From Podaxis mareebaensis (taxonomy: Eukaryota; Basidiomycota; Agaricomycetes; Agaricales; Agaricaceae): a DNA stretch of 64,000 bases. The stretch is taken from the NCBI GenBank assembly GCA_018524725.1, contig JAEUWP010000599.1, forward strand, positions 1 through 64,000. The letters are read 5' to 3'. How positions within the stretch are numbered: position 1 is the stretch's first letter; the number at the start of each line of letters is the position of its first letter. The notes beneath the pieces are model-generated. The model did not search any database. It had not been told where the DNA came from and saw only the letters and a program-made list of their open reading frames with translations. Made by a program: the position numbers and the translations under genes. Positions 1 to 12,441 of this stretch are shown in pieces.

Positions 1-3000
1 GTCCCCGCATTCCAGATCCTCACCGTCCCATCCTGTGATCCCGAGGCAACTCGCGCGCCGTCGGGCGAGAAAGCGACTGATCTGATCCTTGAACCTCCTC
101 CATCCATGCAGTGTTCCATTGGTCCCCATGAGTCAGGTAGACCCATTATGATATGTTGTAGCCTCATCTGTGCACCATAAACTTGACGCATCAAAGACTT
201 CCTGGGAATCAATGCAAATGCCAACTGGTAAACCTCGAAACAATGCCTCTGAATGCGCTCGAAGCTCAGCTGCAAAAACCGACGGGCATCACCAACGAGT
301 GGTCGCAGATCCCCAGCACCCGTGATCTGGATTTGCTGCCATGACATCAACACATGAATTTTGCTTTCTCTTGATTAAGACTTACGGAGAGAGCGGCGTC
401 TGCACTGACAAGTGACTTAAGTCCTGTCTTCAGTTCACCAACAATACTCAGGCATTCCATCCAATGCAGGAGGTGGGTTTTCAGGAACTCGCGCAGAGCA
501 TCGATAACGGATGTGACGGTTGGCATGCTTGAGTCCCGGACCTCACTTAAATGGGTGGCCCAGTAAATGCACGCGTATTTGAGTGCTGCTGAGATTTTGC
601 TGGCACCGTCGCGCGGGTTGGTTCTGTCTATACGCGAGACAGTCAATTCTTCGGGCACCTTGCAGATGTTATATTTGAGTAATCCGTTCATGAGCTCCAG
701 GCATTTGAGTGCAAGTTCTGCATGGCCGTTGGCGGGAGGAAAAGGAGTGAAAACTTCCGGCGGACAGCGTTCAGGGTCCATGAGGAATTCTGGGAAGGAT
801 GCATGAAATACGGAGACTGGGGCATTTTCTTCCGTAGGGATGTGAATGACGGAATTGAGTAGCGATAAGTACTTCCTTGGCTCTGATATCTTGGACAGTG
901 AGGAAAGAGCATTGGATGATAACGGTTGTCGGAGGAAGACGATGAATGAGACGAGGATCTCCAGGCGTGACAATTCTTCCTTTTCCCGACGATCACGCGC
1001 TTGGACAAGAATACCTCGGTAGAGCCCATCAATAGCCGAAGTCTGTTGCAGGGTCCTTGTGCGTCCCGCCAACCACGTGAGGCGCTCCTCGTAATTTGGA
1101 CCGCCATCTTCAATATAGCGCCGGGCCGTAGATGCATAGACGAAAAGTTTCCCAGCGTCCTTGACGATCTGAGACAGTTCGTTGTCTGGGGGCCACCCAT
1201 CCTCCTGGTTAGGATTATAATCCCTCTTGATCTCAGCCAGTGATTCCTTCATATACGTTCGGATGTCTCTCTCCACAACGTATTCCTCGACTTCGTGAAG
1301 AAAGAAAGTATTATGGGAACCCTGCAAGGAATTGAAGGCGGCAGTAATGGAATGATCGGCTCTGCTGACGAGGAAGAACTTGAGGGGAAGGCTCGAAGCG
1401 GATTTGAGAATAGCCCGGATGAGGCGGTAGACGAGTTTGAGGTCTGTACATTCGTCGAGACCATCGATAACAACAACCTTGTAAGCCCCAACCCGGCCAT
1501 CGACAGCGTTCCGCAATGGTTCAACAATGAGTTTTTTGAACTGCTCTTCCATGTCATTCAATGCCACCAATTTCGAGTCCTTCTTGAGGACTTTCACGAG
1601 CTCTGCCTCGACAGTAGGTGAACCCTTAGCAAGGTCATATGCTACACCCGGAATGATGACGTGCGCGTTATTTGCCTTCTCTGAGGCTCGAGAGCAAAAG
1701 AAACTCGCTCCAAGCATCTGCCGTCGCTCCAAGCGCTCGCACAGCGAATGCGCGATCGTCGACTTCCCAATGCCTGCCATTCCGGCAAGCCAATGCACCC
1801 TGGCACCCTGCTCGTTAGAAGCCTGGGCTTCCAACGTTTCGAGGACATTGACGCGTGTACCAGGCATGCATCCTGTGGTATCACCATAGGCGGAGTGCCG
1901 AGTTTTATATGAAGCGCTCTCGGGACAAAGTTTGTCAATCAAGCCTGTGATGATATGAGAATCCCAAGTTGACATTTTCACTAAGGGAGCAGCTTACCGG
2001 AATTCAGGAACTATTGATGGAATTATGAGCCCGGATGCGCTTTCTCAGAGGCAAATCACTTACCTGTAACATATTCTGTACGCTTATATTGGTGTGGAAC
2101 TGTATATCGATCTGTGAAACGCAAATGAGCATCACACATAGACGGACACGATCTGCAGTTGGATACCTACCTGGAGCAGATCGCAAACGCTATTGAGGTC
2201 CTTCAACAATTTTTGGATCCTCGCGGAGTCATTCGAGACATCAGCAATGCGGGTTGCCAATGGTTGACCTCGCAAATCCTGGACGGCTTCAACCAGGCCT
2301 TGGATAGCTCTGTAAAATCATCAAAGAGAAATTAGATATGAATGCAAGACGCCAGGCCGATACACACGTGGAGAAACTTTCAACTCTCTCTCCAAATGCT
2401 TTCAGTTCTTCTTCTTTCTTGTACCCTTCTACGAGCGATAGGATAGCTTCCAAGCGCGCCGCGAGTCGTCGTAGCTCCTCCGTGTTCGTGGATACGCCCT
2501 GCCGATCGCAGCTCAATAATGTGAATATGATAGAAGTGGCTTACGCACATCGAAGATTTCATAAAGTGTCAAGAACGCTGCGGCAGCAGTTTTCAGCGGT
2601 GGGAAGGCATGGGAACATTTCTCGAGTCCTTTAACTACGACCAGCAATCCATGAAGGGCAGTGGTGCCAATCTCTTTCGCCTTGTCGAGTGCCGTTGGCT
2701 TGTCTTGCTGCTTGGGCGGAACCGGGACGATTTTTTGATATATGTCACCGGCAGGAGATGCTGTGGTTTCGGCTCTTGGCAGAACCTTAGGGGTCGCAGG
2801 TGCAGGGGAAGACGGGTTTTGAGGCCTTGGGAGACCGTGAGAAGCCCCGGGAACAGGGGAAGGTGTTGCGACTCTTGAGAGGACATCAGGAGCTGCAGGA
2901 GCTGCAAGAGCCAAGGTGCTCGCAACGAGTGCGGAGATGCTGTGACGCCCTGGATTATCCGTGTGATGCTCCGGACTACCCGTGGATTCGGCCGCCGTAT

Positions 3001-3040
3001 CTGGCTTTTTTCCTTTGAAGCGCCCCTTAAGAAAAGACAT
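1..3040 (-). CDS. NACHT-WD40 NLR-like protein (5' part; 3' end lies beyond the window)
   Basis: Fungal STAND/NLR-like signalling ATPase, probably an intracellular innate-immunity or heterokaryon-type sensor (family knowledge, not shown here). The start ATG is at 3040. Exon 1 encodes a Ser/Pro/Ala-rich tail and then a helical segment (LHGLLVVVKGLEKCSHAFPP, residues ~130-150), typical of the N-terminal effector-like region of basidiomycete NLRs. After several short introns the NACHT domain follows, in the long exon at about 347-1980: Walker A GMAGIGKST (minus strand, near 1760-1790) and Walker B VVVIDGLDECTD (near 1445-1480). Past one more intron a linker (DARRFLQLSFERIQ) leads into the first WD40 repeat at about 1-90 (SVAFSPDGARVASGSQDGTV), which reaches the window edge. 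No stop or frameshift is needed, so it looks intact as far as it can be read. The exact borders of the small exons between 2000 and 2520 are tentative. Confidence 0.88.
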
Positions 3041-6037
3041 TGTAGATCAATAAGGCCGGGAAGAGTGTAGGATCGATGGGGGTCAATGACGAGCAGGACA
3101 GACGTGAGAGGGGGTAGGATTGGGCAGGGTTAATATAACTGTCATGTGTTTGCCTCGAGGCATTGAGTAGCGCTTGGTGTCAAGCTTGCAAGTCCCATGT
3201 CAGCTAATAATACCTCGGCGCCTAGATATCATCATCTGTTGTCCTTCTCCTTCACACCTGCACCGTCACTCTATCCTTCGACTCCTGGTCCCTCGTACTT
3301 CCAGCACACGCCGATCCAATTGTCCAAAACATTACCCCTGCACACCGCAACACACACATGTTCGAACATCCTACTTGGCCTCTAGTCATATTCGTATCAG
3401 CACCGCCATTCTTCATAAGCTTCATAGCTATGCCATATTTGTCACATCATTTCAGTCCCGGTCTCTTCATAGCCTCCCTCATATGCGTCCATGCTATCCT
3501 TGCCAGAGGTCGGGATCCTTCGAATTCAGACCTCGCACTTCCTTTGCTACAAGACGAATTCCCAGCCGCGTTTCTCGATCGTTTCCAATATGGCGCGTTT
3601 GGGAGGGTCTTTCAGGACGTTTTAGTCGGGCTGGGATGTTGGCTGGGCTGTTTCTCAACAACGACAGTGTGTAATCTTGTGTGATGGCCTAAAGTCGTCG
3701 TGGCGTGATTCCGGCGATATTCCCACTTCAATTATTCGTTTCCTGCAGTCCCTCTGCCACATTCGCTCCCGTGGTCGACGCTGATTCGCATCTCACCAAA
3801 CCATCCTGTCGCTCTTGTACTTGATTACAGAACCACTGGGAAGCCCTTGCTGAGTGTCTTCCGACAACCTCAACATTCTATGGATGCGCTCACCAATGCC
3901 TCCGTCCTGACCTCCACGCTCCCTATTCTCTGGACCACCACCAGTGCCACACCCCCATTCTGAGGGTTATTGTGTGGAACTGGTTCCCTCCCGTCCACCC
4001 AGCGAGACTGACAGAAATTCAATGAGGCACCGGTGACAACTGTCACACCCCAACAGCGCAACCATTACGCAGAACATTGCCGGATTCCCGCGTAAATCGC
4101 TAGACTTGCAGCATGAAAAGCCCGTATATATCTATAACATCAAGTGGGACAATTAAGGAACCATGTTGTTTCTGCGACCTCGTGATACTGGATGATATTA
4201 TCATGGCCGAAAAAGATGTGTTCTCTCTCTCAACCTTACAACCTTTTCATGAACTTTCATTCTCCGTGCGTTAATTCATTTTTTGGTTTACACAGTTATA
4301 CTGAACTCAGGAACCACCACAGATCACACTCGTAGGGTCCAAACCATGTGGTAGCGCCGGCGCCAGCAACTTGATATGTCCTCAACGTCTCCTGACAGTC
4401 TCTCAGGAAGTCACTGACGTTTCTAGAGAATGGATGATAACGTCGTCTTCCTGGCCTGCCACAACGCGAGATGCCCCTTTGGTAATTCCAACGCTTGGCG
4501 ATATCAAGTATAACTGATGGAACATTCTTGCTGAGTTTTGGAACGGTTGAAGGACATTGCAGTGTCCGTATAACTTTCGTAAGGTGATCAACGATAGCTT
4601 GTCTGACTTCTTGAGGACAATATCAGACCAGTTAAAATGTCGCGTCTTCAAACCTTCATCCCTTCTTATCGTTATCATGGCAAGCTCCCAACTTCCGACA
4701 ATCAGAGCCCCTCCCATCAACGATGGGCCTATGGTACGTGGTGCCCGCACATCGTGACAGATCGTTGCTCATCAAGTGAGATAGTGTACGCACGCACCTG
4801 GGCCCCTAGAACCGCGACATTGCAAGCAGCGTTAGCTGAGATGCAGGACCAGTTGCCTTTCGAGGTCCCTTGCGTTATTGATAACGCTCGAGAGATGAGT
4901 AGTTGCACGATCAGGGTCGTTAGCCAGCACTGACCGCATCATTAAAACAGGTCGGAACAAACAACACCCAGAATCTCTATGCGCAACCATGCCCGCCACT
5001 TGTGTGTATTCCACGAAGGAAAATAGATCAACGTAGATAGTGCTCTTCGGGTTAAAGCCGCTTGGGAGAGCGCCGTGGTGTGACCGTTGCTGAGTTTTTC
5101 AAGGCCGCGGTCCTTGCAAGCAGAAAGTACCGCCACAAGCTCATAACAGAGGCTGTATTTGGTCAGCAAAAGAGTGTGTGGCGGGCAGAAATTGATGCAG
5201 AGGCGAGCCACTATTTGTTCTCGAGAATGATAAGGGGCGTTAATGCTGATATTTGTCCTGAATAAGGAGCTACCTCATTTTGTCCGATGATGTTTAAGCA
5301 TTATTTGCTTACTGAAACTTATACACCTGGGAATTAACATTCGTACGCCTCAACAGAGACTAGGGAGGATTGTATGTATCGCAGTGTGCATTGAAATGTT
5401 GAGGCGTCGTGACTTAAAAGGGCGTTTGCACAGGGCAAGGACTCTACATGAGCAATCTTCTGCGACTCCCATGCTCATATTATTGATCCACTCTGTTCAC
5501 CTGTGACAGAACTGCCATTTTCTGAGATTTGCACGAGCACCACAAACACACCGAAATGAGTGCCTTGGGAGTCGGGAGGGATCGAGAGACACCTCCAAAT
5601 GCCAACCCTAGACAAATTATCCATTAGCGATTGTGGCAGTCCCAAGCAGACGGCCCGGTGCCTCCGGAAAACATGCTATTTAAGTACTGCTCGTTATTGC
5701 GCTGGAAACACACTGCCACCCCAGAGGCGAAGATGGGGATAGCACTAGAACGGGGATGCTTGCTCTGTGCCGTTGTCAATGAGCATTCGAGTCTTCATAA
5801 TGAGTCAAAAGTTCACGCGGACAACTGCGCTTGCAGCAGCGAGCAGCCGCAGACGTGGGCTCTCGTAAGAAAAGGGGCTGCGGATAAGATAGCCAGGAAT
5901 GACCTCCGTGAGAAAGTGGGCTAATTAATTCGCAGTCATCCTACAAATCAATCAAATCTCGCGTACACCTGGACCCATGCTTATGATTTTCCCCTGCCCC
6001 GACCCGTCATTCACGCCCTTCTTGCCCTTAGCACAAA
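3041..6037. other. Intergenic, about 3 kb, no gene recognised
   Basis: Short overlapping open frames exist here. One, at 3358-3684 (+), has two hydrophobic stretches; another starts at 3197 (MSANNTSAPRYHH). None has recognisable family motifs, a convincing intron structure or a conserved partner in the window. I would not call a gene without transcript evidence. Confidence 0.4.
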
Positions 6038-9000
6038 ATGCCCAAACATAAAGTACCGTCGCCTCAAGACTTGTACCTGGCGCGTAAACGTGCGGAGGAA
6101 GCCTACCTCCCGCCCGGCCTCGTGAACCACGGGAACACTTGCTTCATGAACTCGGTGTTGCAGGGCGTAGGTCTTCTGCTTCTGGACCCTTACGTGTGAA
6201 GCCGGCTGACTGCATATTTGATTGTCTTTCATTCTACGCTTGTGCGCTGAAGCTTATAGCAACCCGACTACTCGCAGACCTCGTCCAATTCAACGACGTT
6301 CCAGAGGACGTACAAAAACACTCAAATACCCCCCTTCTTTCCCGGCGCTCTCCTCAACTCACGAATGGCCATGGTCGTGGCGGAGTCTACGAGCAACCTT
6401 GGGTGGACATGCCCATTGGCGATAGGTTCATCGACATCGTGTATCATGCATGGAGCATCCAATCCCAGCGGAAACGGGAGAATCTGAGCCCCAAGTGAGT
6501 TGTCGTTGCTCTTCCACCTTGGGCCCAAGTTGATTATCATCTGGATGTTCGTAGAGGCTTGTTGGACGCTGTAGGCCAGAAGTACGACCAGTACCTCGAT
6601 TTTGCGCAGCAAGACGCCCATGAATTTCTCCGCATTCTACTTGATGCTATGAGGATGGAGGAGCAGGATGTAAGTCCTTCCCAGGAGAATCAACCCCAAC
6701 TAACGCTGCTAGCATAGATCATCAAAAAACGCCAACCTCCACCTCCGAAACCGCCCAAGAAACGCCGGCGGTCGTCTCAGCCGCCCTCTTCCTCCGCAGC
6801 ACAGACCACTTCTCGTCCAAATCCCGACCAATCCCAACCATCATCATCATCACAACCGCAACCACTTGCAGAATCCGACACCCTAATATCCTTCTCTGAC
6901 ATGATATTCGGGGGCAAACTCACCAGCATCCTCGTCTGCCAAAAATGCAAACACATCTCCCAAACCTACGAAGACTTCAACGATATTTCTCTCTCTCTCA
7001 AACCAGAAGACTACACTTCCGTGCATTCGCGCAAACGCGATCGATTCAAGAAGCTCGCCAAACGTTTGGCAGCATTTCCCAGCACTTCGCTAGTTGCCGC
7101 TACTACTAACGCTACCAACACAAACGTCCAAGGAACCGGAAACGGGAAGAAGAGTGAGAGTAAAGACGAAGTTGGGCGGATGGAGGTTCCACTACAAATT
7201 CAACGATCGTCATCCGTTCCACCGTCTCCGAGGGAGAGAGAGGATCCCCAGATCTTGGAGAAACCGTTGCCGCATGTTGTTGCTCGAAGACGGAGCATGG
7301 AGCACTTACAGTCAGACTCGGTAGCTCCGTCTCCCAGTACAGACTCTGCTTTGACTTCTGGTTCTCATCCTGAACCCCCCGCTTCAGCTGCTGATATCGT
7401 TCCTGGAGCTGCGAATGGCAATGACGCTAGTTCCGAGGGCGGTGGTGGTTCCGATGGCTCTGACTCTGCTCATGAGGCCCATGCGGACGCAGCAGAAATG
7501 AAAGAAATGGAGAGCGATGGGTCCAATGTGATCATCAACGGAGTTGTGCTGCCCCATTCAGGTTCACGCTCTTCCGAGGAGAGACACGTTGAATTCGCTG
7601 CAGATGATAAACATCATGACAAATCTAAGGAGAAGAAGAAGCAAAACCTCGAGGACGGTTGGGCCAAGATTGGCCGGAGAATTAGCCTGACTGTCGGAAT
7701 TGGTCGACGGGATAAGGACAAGGAGAAAGACAGGGAGAAAGACAGGGAGAAAGAGAAGGGGAAGGACGGAGAGAAGGAGAAAGGGAAGGGCAAGGAGAAA
7801 GAGAGGGAGAAGGAGAGAGAGGAGAAGGAGAAAGGAAGTCGGCCAGTGGATGGTCGTAGCAGCAAGCCCCCTGCTCCCATCTCCGCCTCTGGCTCCGCAA
7901 CCACTGCCGATACCACGACTTCAACTTCCGCACATGTCCCTACCCCTGATTCCCTCCCAATCCTCGGAGTGGGCCCACTCCGCGCTTCACCATCCCCACC
8001 TAGTACCAATGTCGGTATCTCCGCACCCTCGCCAAACACCCTCCCTGCTTCATCAACGTCCAATCCACCCACGGGTCCACCACACGATCCCGACACCCCC
8101 AAACCCCAACCGCCCATCGCAACACCGACACCCGTCCGTGCTTTCTCTAGTCAATCATACACTCTACCCAGACTCAGCACACAACTGCATACAATCCAAA
8201 CGCATATGCAGACCGTCAGTACGCACGTGCAAGCGCAAGTACAAAGTCTAAATGTGAGAGTGGGGAGTGTACGGCGGTCAAAGAGCCCGAAACCGCCGAA
8301 ACAGAGCAAGGAGGAGCAGGAGTACTTGAGGAGGATTTTGGCGGATGTCGCGCCTGGACCGGGGCGTTCTAGTCAGAGGGGTGGAGGTGGAAGTGGTGGC
8401 GGGGGTAGCGATGGAGAAAAGAGTGGTGGTGGAGGGAATCCGCTAGCGAGGCTTAAACAGACCTCTGCGCATTTGCACCTCCCGGGGAGCAACAACTACA
8501 GCCGTTCGCATCTACATCCCCTCCATTCGATCTTATCTGAGGATCATGGTGACCGTAGTTCTGGAAGTGGGACAGGAGGAGGAGTAGGAACGTGGCTTCC
8601 GCTGGCTGCTGTCAGTCAGTTTAGCGGCCTCGAGGAGTGTTTAAGGATGTTTACGGCTGTAGAGGTGTTGGATGGTGAGAATATGGTTGGTTGTAGGCGG
8701 TGTTGGAAGATCCAGAATGGGCTTGTGAAGGGAGGGAAGGGTATGGAAGAGGATAGTGATGAGGAGGACGGGGATGAAGGAAGAGAAGGAAAAGACGGTG
8801 GGGATAAGGAGAACGAGGGGTTGTTGGCACCTCCGTTGACGTCCTTCGACTCCGAGTCATCGATATCGACATCATCTTCAGCTTTGGCGTCGACCGAAAG
8901 TGATCGTATACCAGAAGAACTAGGAGGAAAACCAACAAGGACAATCACAGCTACGCTGTCGACACCAACACTCACGCCCTCGGTCGCAACATCTGATACT

Positions 9001-10787
9001 CTTACCATCACTACCCCCCGCCTCCCACACCGTCCAAGGTCGGCTGACGAAGTTGAGACTTGGGGCGAGTCGACAGTGATCGCGCCGAAGGCTCTCCCTC
9101 CTCCACCTTCATTACTCCAGCAGATTGAATCGCACAGTTATCGTATATCTCAGCCTTCATATACGTCTCCCCAAAAGCTGTACTCGTGCCGCGCAGAGGA
9201 GAGGACAGAAAAGGATCCCATAATAACGGAGAGAAAGCTGAATACACCTGGGGGTCTCCCGATCCCTCAGATATCAACAACGCCTGCGCCAGTTGTGGAT
9301 TCCGAGTCCTTCGAGTCGGAGCCGAACATGGATGGGATCATAGCAGGGGCAGGTGTGGAAGATGTGTTTATCGATGGGTACGACCATCAGTCTAGTAACG
9401 GTGAGGAAACCCTCGTATCGGGGTCCTCGTCGAGGTCGAGTATAATATGGCCCGGGTATGGTGAGGAAGGGACGGATGAAGAGGCAAAGAAGAGACGGGG
9501 GATGATTTTTAGCAGCTCGTTGGTCGTTCCTGTCCGGAAGCCGGGACCGAGGAGGAGAGGGACGGGAAGTACAGATGGGGAGGGGAATAGTGAAGGCGAG
9601 AGTGTGAGTGGGGCTACGAGTGCGAGCGTTAGCAGGAGTGGGAGTCCGAGTGGGACGGGGAGCGAGGACGAGAATGGAAGCGGAAGTCCGAGTACGAGCG
9701 TGAGCGGTGAAGGCAGTGTATCAGATGTCGGGTTGGAAGGTGTTAGTGGACCTGCTGTACCTCCTGGGCTCGAAGGTATCACCTCGACGTTGGCATCCAT
9801 TCAGGCGTTTGCGCCTCCGCCACCATCATCGCAGCCACAACTACCAGCTACGACATCAACGCCCCCAGCTGCAACAGCGACGAAGCCAAAACAGAAAAAG
9901 AAGAAAGAAACGATCCTCCGGCCAGCATACAAACGATACCTCGTATCGGTCCCACCGCCTGTGCTCGTGATTCACTTGAAGAGGTTCAAACAAATGCATT
10001 CGTCGCCGTCCTCCGGATTGGCATCATTTGCAGAGAGGATCGCTGCGGGGTTCTCGGCTGGTCAGAGCGGTAGTGGGACCGGTTTTGGATATGGTGGTGG
10101 ACGGGGAGGGTTCGGTGGGTCGTATGGTAGCGGTGGGTTCGGAGGCGGATTCGGCGGGTTTGGAGGAATAGGTGGAGGGTTCAAGAAGCTGGAGGAGTTT
10201 GTATCATTCCCGGAGTGGTTGGATCTAAGTCCGTTTTTGGCACCGAGGAGGGAAGATATTGGGGTCAAAAAGTCAAAGTCAAAGTCGAGTAAGAAGGCAA
10301 GGAGGAACGGAAGGGAGGAGGGGAAGGAGAAGGGGAGGGATGAAGAGAAGGAGAAGGAGAAGGATGGGAGGGATGAGGATGGGAGGTGCATGTATAGGCT
10401 TTATGCCGTTGTGGTGCATATCGGGAATATGGTGAGTTTATCTTTGTTGTATGTGGCGGCAATGGTGTTGATTTTGAATATTAGCTGGGTGGTCATTATG
10501 TTGCGTACGTTGCGTTGCCAAACGAACCGCCATTGCTTGAGGCGAGGAAGCGGAAGGAGGAGAAACTCCGGGAGCAGGTGAGCGGTCAGTCAGGTTCAAT
10601 GTATACGGGAGACAGGGAGAAGTCGGATGAGGGTCATAGCGAGTCGAGTTACACCGGGACACGTACGGGCGGACAGAGATCGGCCAAGAGACAGTGGGCA
10701 TACATCTCAGATACCAACGTTCGGCTGGTGTCACTTGAAGAAGTATTGAATGCGCGGGCGTATATTTGCATGTATGAGCGGGTTTAA
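6038..10787 (+). CDS. Ubiquitin carboxyl-terminal hydrolase, USP16/USP45-type
   Basis: Cysteine deubiquitinase that would remove ubiquitin from proteins. Proposed exons are 6038-6166, 6253-6494, 6555-6669, 6718-10431 and 10485-10787, together 1,500 codons plus stop. The Cys box is GLVNHGNTCFMNSVLQ (residues ~28-43; catalytic Cys in NTCF) and the QQDAHEFL box follows in exon 3. The finger/palm segment begins SDMIFGGKLTSILVCQKC, with a CxxC zinc knuckle. The late core has PPPVLVIHLKRFKQ and FVSFPEWLDLSPF, resembling human USP16. The His box (HIGNM, then LGGHYVAYV) is split by the last intron, and the end is a WAYISDTNVR-type motif. Very long low-complexity insertions separate these blocks: a Lys/Glu/Arg-rich tract near 7700-7840, Ser/Pro stretches, and a Gly/Phe-rich run near 10060-10180. 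No N-terminal zf-UBP domain is visible. Confidence 0.9.
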
Positions 10788-11517
10788 CTTTACGGTTCTT
10801 TTCGGAGACGGTCGAGCAGCATTTTTGGGTTTGAACGGGTAATTTATTGATTGCAGTTTGGAATGGACTTCGTGCAGTCCCTTGTAGTACATAGCAGTCA
10901 TTGACATCATGTGCAGTTACGGATTTCATGTTTCTTTCATATCAAGTTCACAGCCTGTCAGCAGTTTCTGTTGTGAGGACATGTTTCATGTCTTTAGCAA
11001 GTCGGGAACGATTCCGTGAATGAATCGAGGTTAGGCATGGCAGGGAATTGTCAGCATTCAAGGGTTTGAGTCCGCTGCCTTCCAAATATGTTCCCAGTTT
11101 CTGCTGTAAACGATGCCGGCGACGTTCTCAAGAATTTCACGATCCAAGCCGCCGTCAGGGACTGTCAGACCACATTAAAAGTACCAAAGGTTGTCGCTAT
11201 TCTCCGGATAGCGAAGTCTAAAGGAAACATCCAGGCTCGCGTTCACCCTGTTTCTTGAAAACTGACAGTCATTGCGTGTAAGCGGAAATGGCATGGCTTG
11301 TATGATGGACTATATGCTAGACAAGGAGGCGGACGGCGGTAGATTGACGTCATTGACTCGTCAGGTTCCTTGTTTTGAACTGTCGAACGTTGGCTGTATT
11401 GAGATTATCCGGAAATCACTATAATGTACAGGCGATGTCGTTAGGCGTCATTAGAAGAGGTGGTAGAAGGACGTTTGACGTAGAGGTCGATAGGGCGCCG
11501 AAAGCCTATCCACGGCG
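10788..11517. other. Intergenic spacer between convergent genes
   Basis: This 730-bp stretch lies between the stop codon of the deubiquitinase and the stop codon of the convergent methyltransferase. It should contain both 3' UTRs. I see no coding or structured RNA feature. Confidence 0.5.
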
Positions 11518-12354
11518 TCAACGACTAAAAGGACCAGGAGCCGAAGGATAGAACGCACCACCTTCACCTGTCTCACCAAGATGCTGAACAAAGTCGAAGC
11601 CAATGTCCTGCAAGACAGTTGGAAAGTCAGAGGGGCGGAGCTTCAGACTTTGATAGGTTGCTTTGAGGTGCTGACGCAGACAAGGTTAGCAATGGCGTTG
11701 GGAGCAAGAGAACAACAGCGCACCTCGGACATACGTTTCGCTTTGGCATACGACTCCCAAGCTTGCGGCTCAAGTATCAGATGACCTCCATCATGGAGCA
11801 CTCTATGAATCTTGCGAAAGAATGCGACGAGGCCGTCGTCGCCCTGGTTGAGGTGGATCCACTTGGTGATAGACAACCTGCCGCGCGTGTCAGTCGCGTC
11901 TCGGAACGCGTCAGGAGGCAACGTACGCGAGTACGACGTCGTAGCCGGTCTTGTCCTCCGGGATGTCGTCTTTTGTCCAGTCTGCACAGCGGAAGGTGAG
12001 GTTGTGGGGAAAGACGTGTTTGTCGTGACCTGGCGCGTCGGCGGGCGGGATGGGAAGAGGCCCGAGCTCATGCGGAAGGGATGCAGGGAAGTAGTTGGGG
12101 ACCTGGGAGGGTGATGCGAGAGACCAGGCGGTGAGACGGTGGCGCCATGCGGCGTCGACGAGGGAGTTGTCAATGTCGACACCTGTGATGGTGCGGGGGG
12201 CAAAGTTCTGGGCAATGGCGGTGGTTACGTGACCATCGTTTGCGCCGACGTCGAGGACTATGCTGCCCCTGAGGACGGAGTGTGGGAAGCGATTGAGGCG
12301 GAGGTCTGAACGTTTTTTGTAGTAAGCTGGGTAGTTTCCGTGGGTTGGAGTCAT
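11518..12354 (-). CDS. Bin3/MePCE-type RNA 5'-phosphate methyltransferase
   Basis: SAM-dependent methyltransferase of the Bin3 family; relatives methylate the 5' phosphate of small RNAs such as 7SK or U6 (family knowledge). Exons in transcription order are 12354-11927, 11877-11724 and 11670-11518, summing to 244 codons plus stop. The N-terminus has [10 protein letters not shown], the family's signature just before the Rossmann fold. SAM motif I is [12 protein letters not shown] and the acidic loop is [15 protein letters not shown]. The diagnostic block [14 protein letters not shown] follows the first intron, then [14 protein letters not shown] and KLRPSDF. The family's C-terminal half is short here and ends in a Gly/Pro-rich tail ([13 protein letters not shown]). 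The start ATG is only 24 bp from the upstream ATG of the divergent prolyl-tRNA synthetase. The actual substrate cannot be told from sequence. Confidence 0.88.
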
Positions 12355-12441
12355 ACCAATAATTTATGAATATTTTAGATGCTACGCTTAAATCTATCGA
12401 TAATCGCCCGCCCTCTCCCTCGCATCTCCCCCTCATCCAGA
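12355..12441. promoter_or_regulatory. Very short shared divergent promoter
   Basis: Only 87 bp separate the methyltransferase ATG (12354, minus strand) from the better-context synthetase ATG (12442, plus strand). Only 24 bp remain if the in-frame upstream ATG at 12379 is used. Both transcripts must start within, or overlap, this interval, so the two genes probably share a bidirectional promoter. No clear TATA box is seen on either strand. Confidence 0.55.

Noticed and set aside
3174..3684. Overlapping plus-strand frames upstream of the NLR gene
   Set aside because: Two frames overlap heavily with no recognisable motif and no coherent splice model; hydrophobic stretches alone are not enough.
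7614..8251. Open frames on both strands over the Lys/Glu-rich tract
   Set aside because: Shadow frames of the low-complexity coding sequence of the deubiquitinase; composition explains them.
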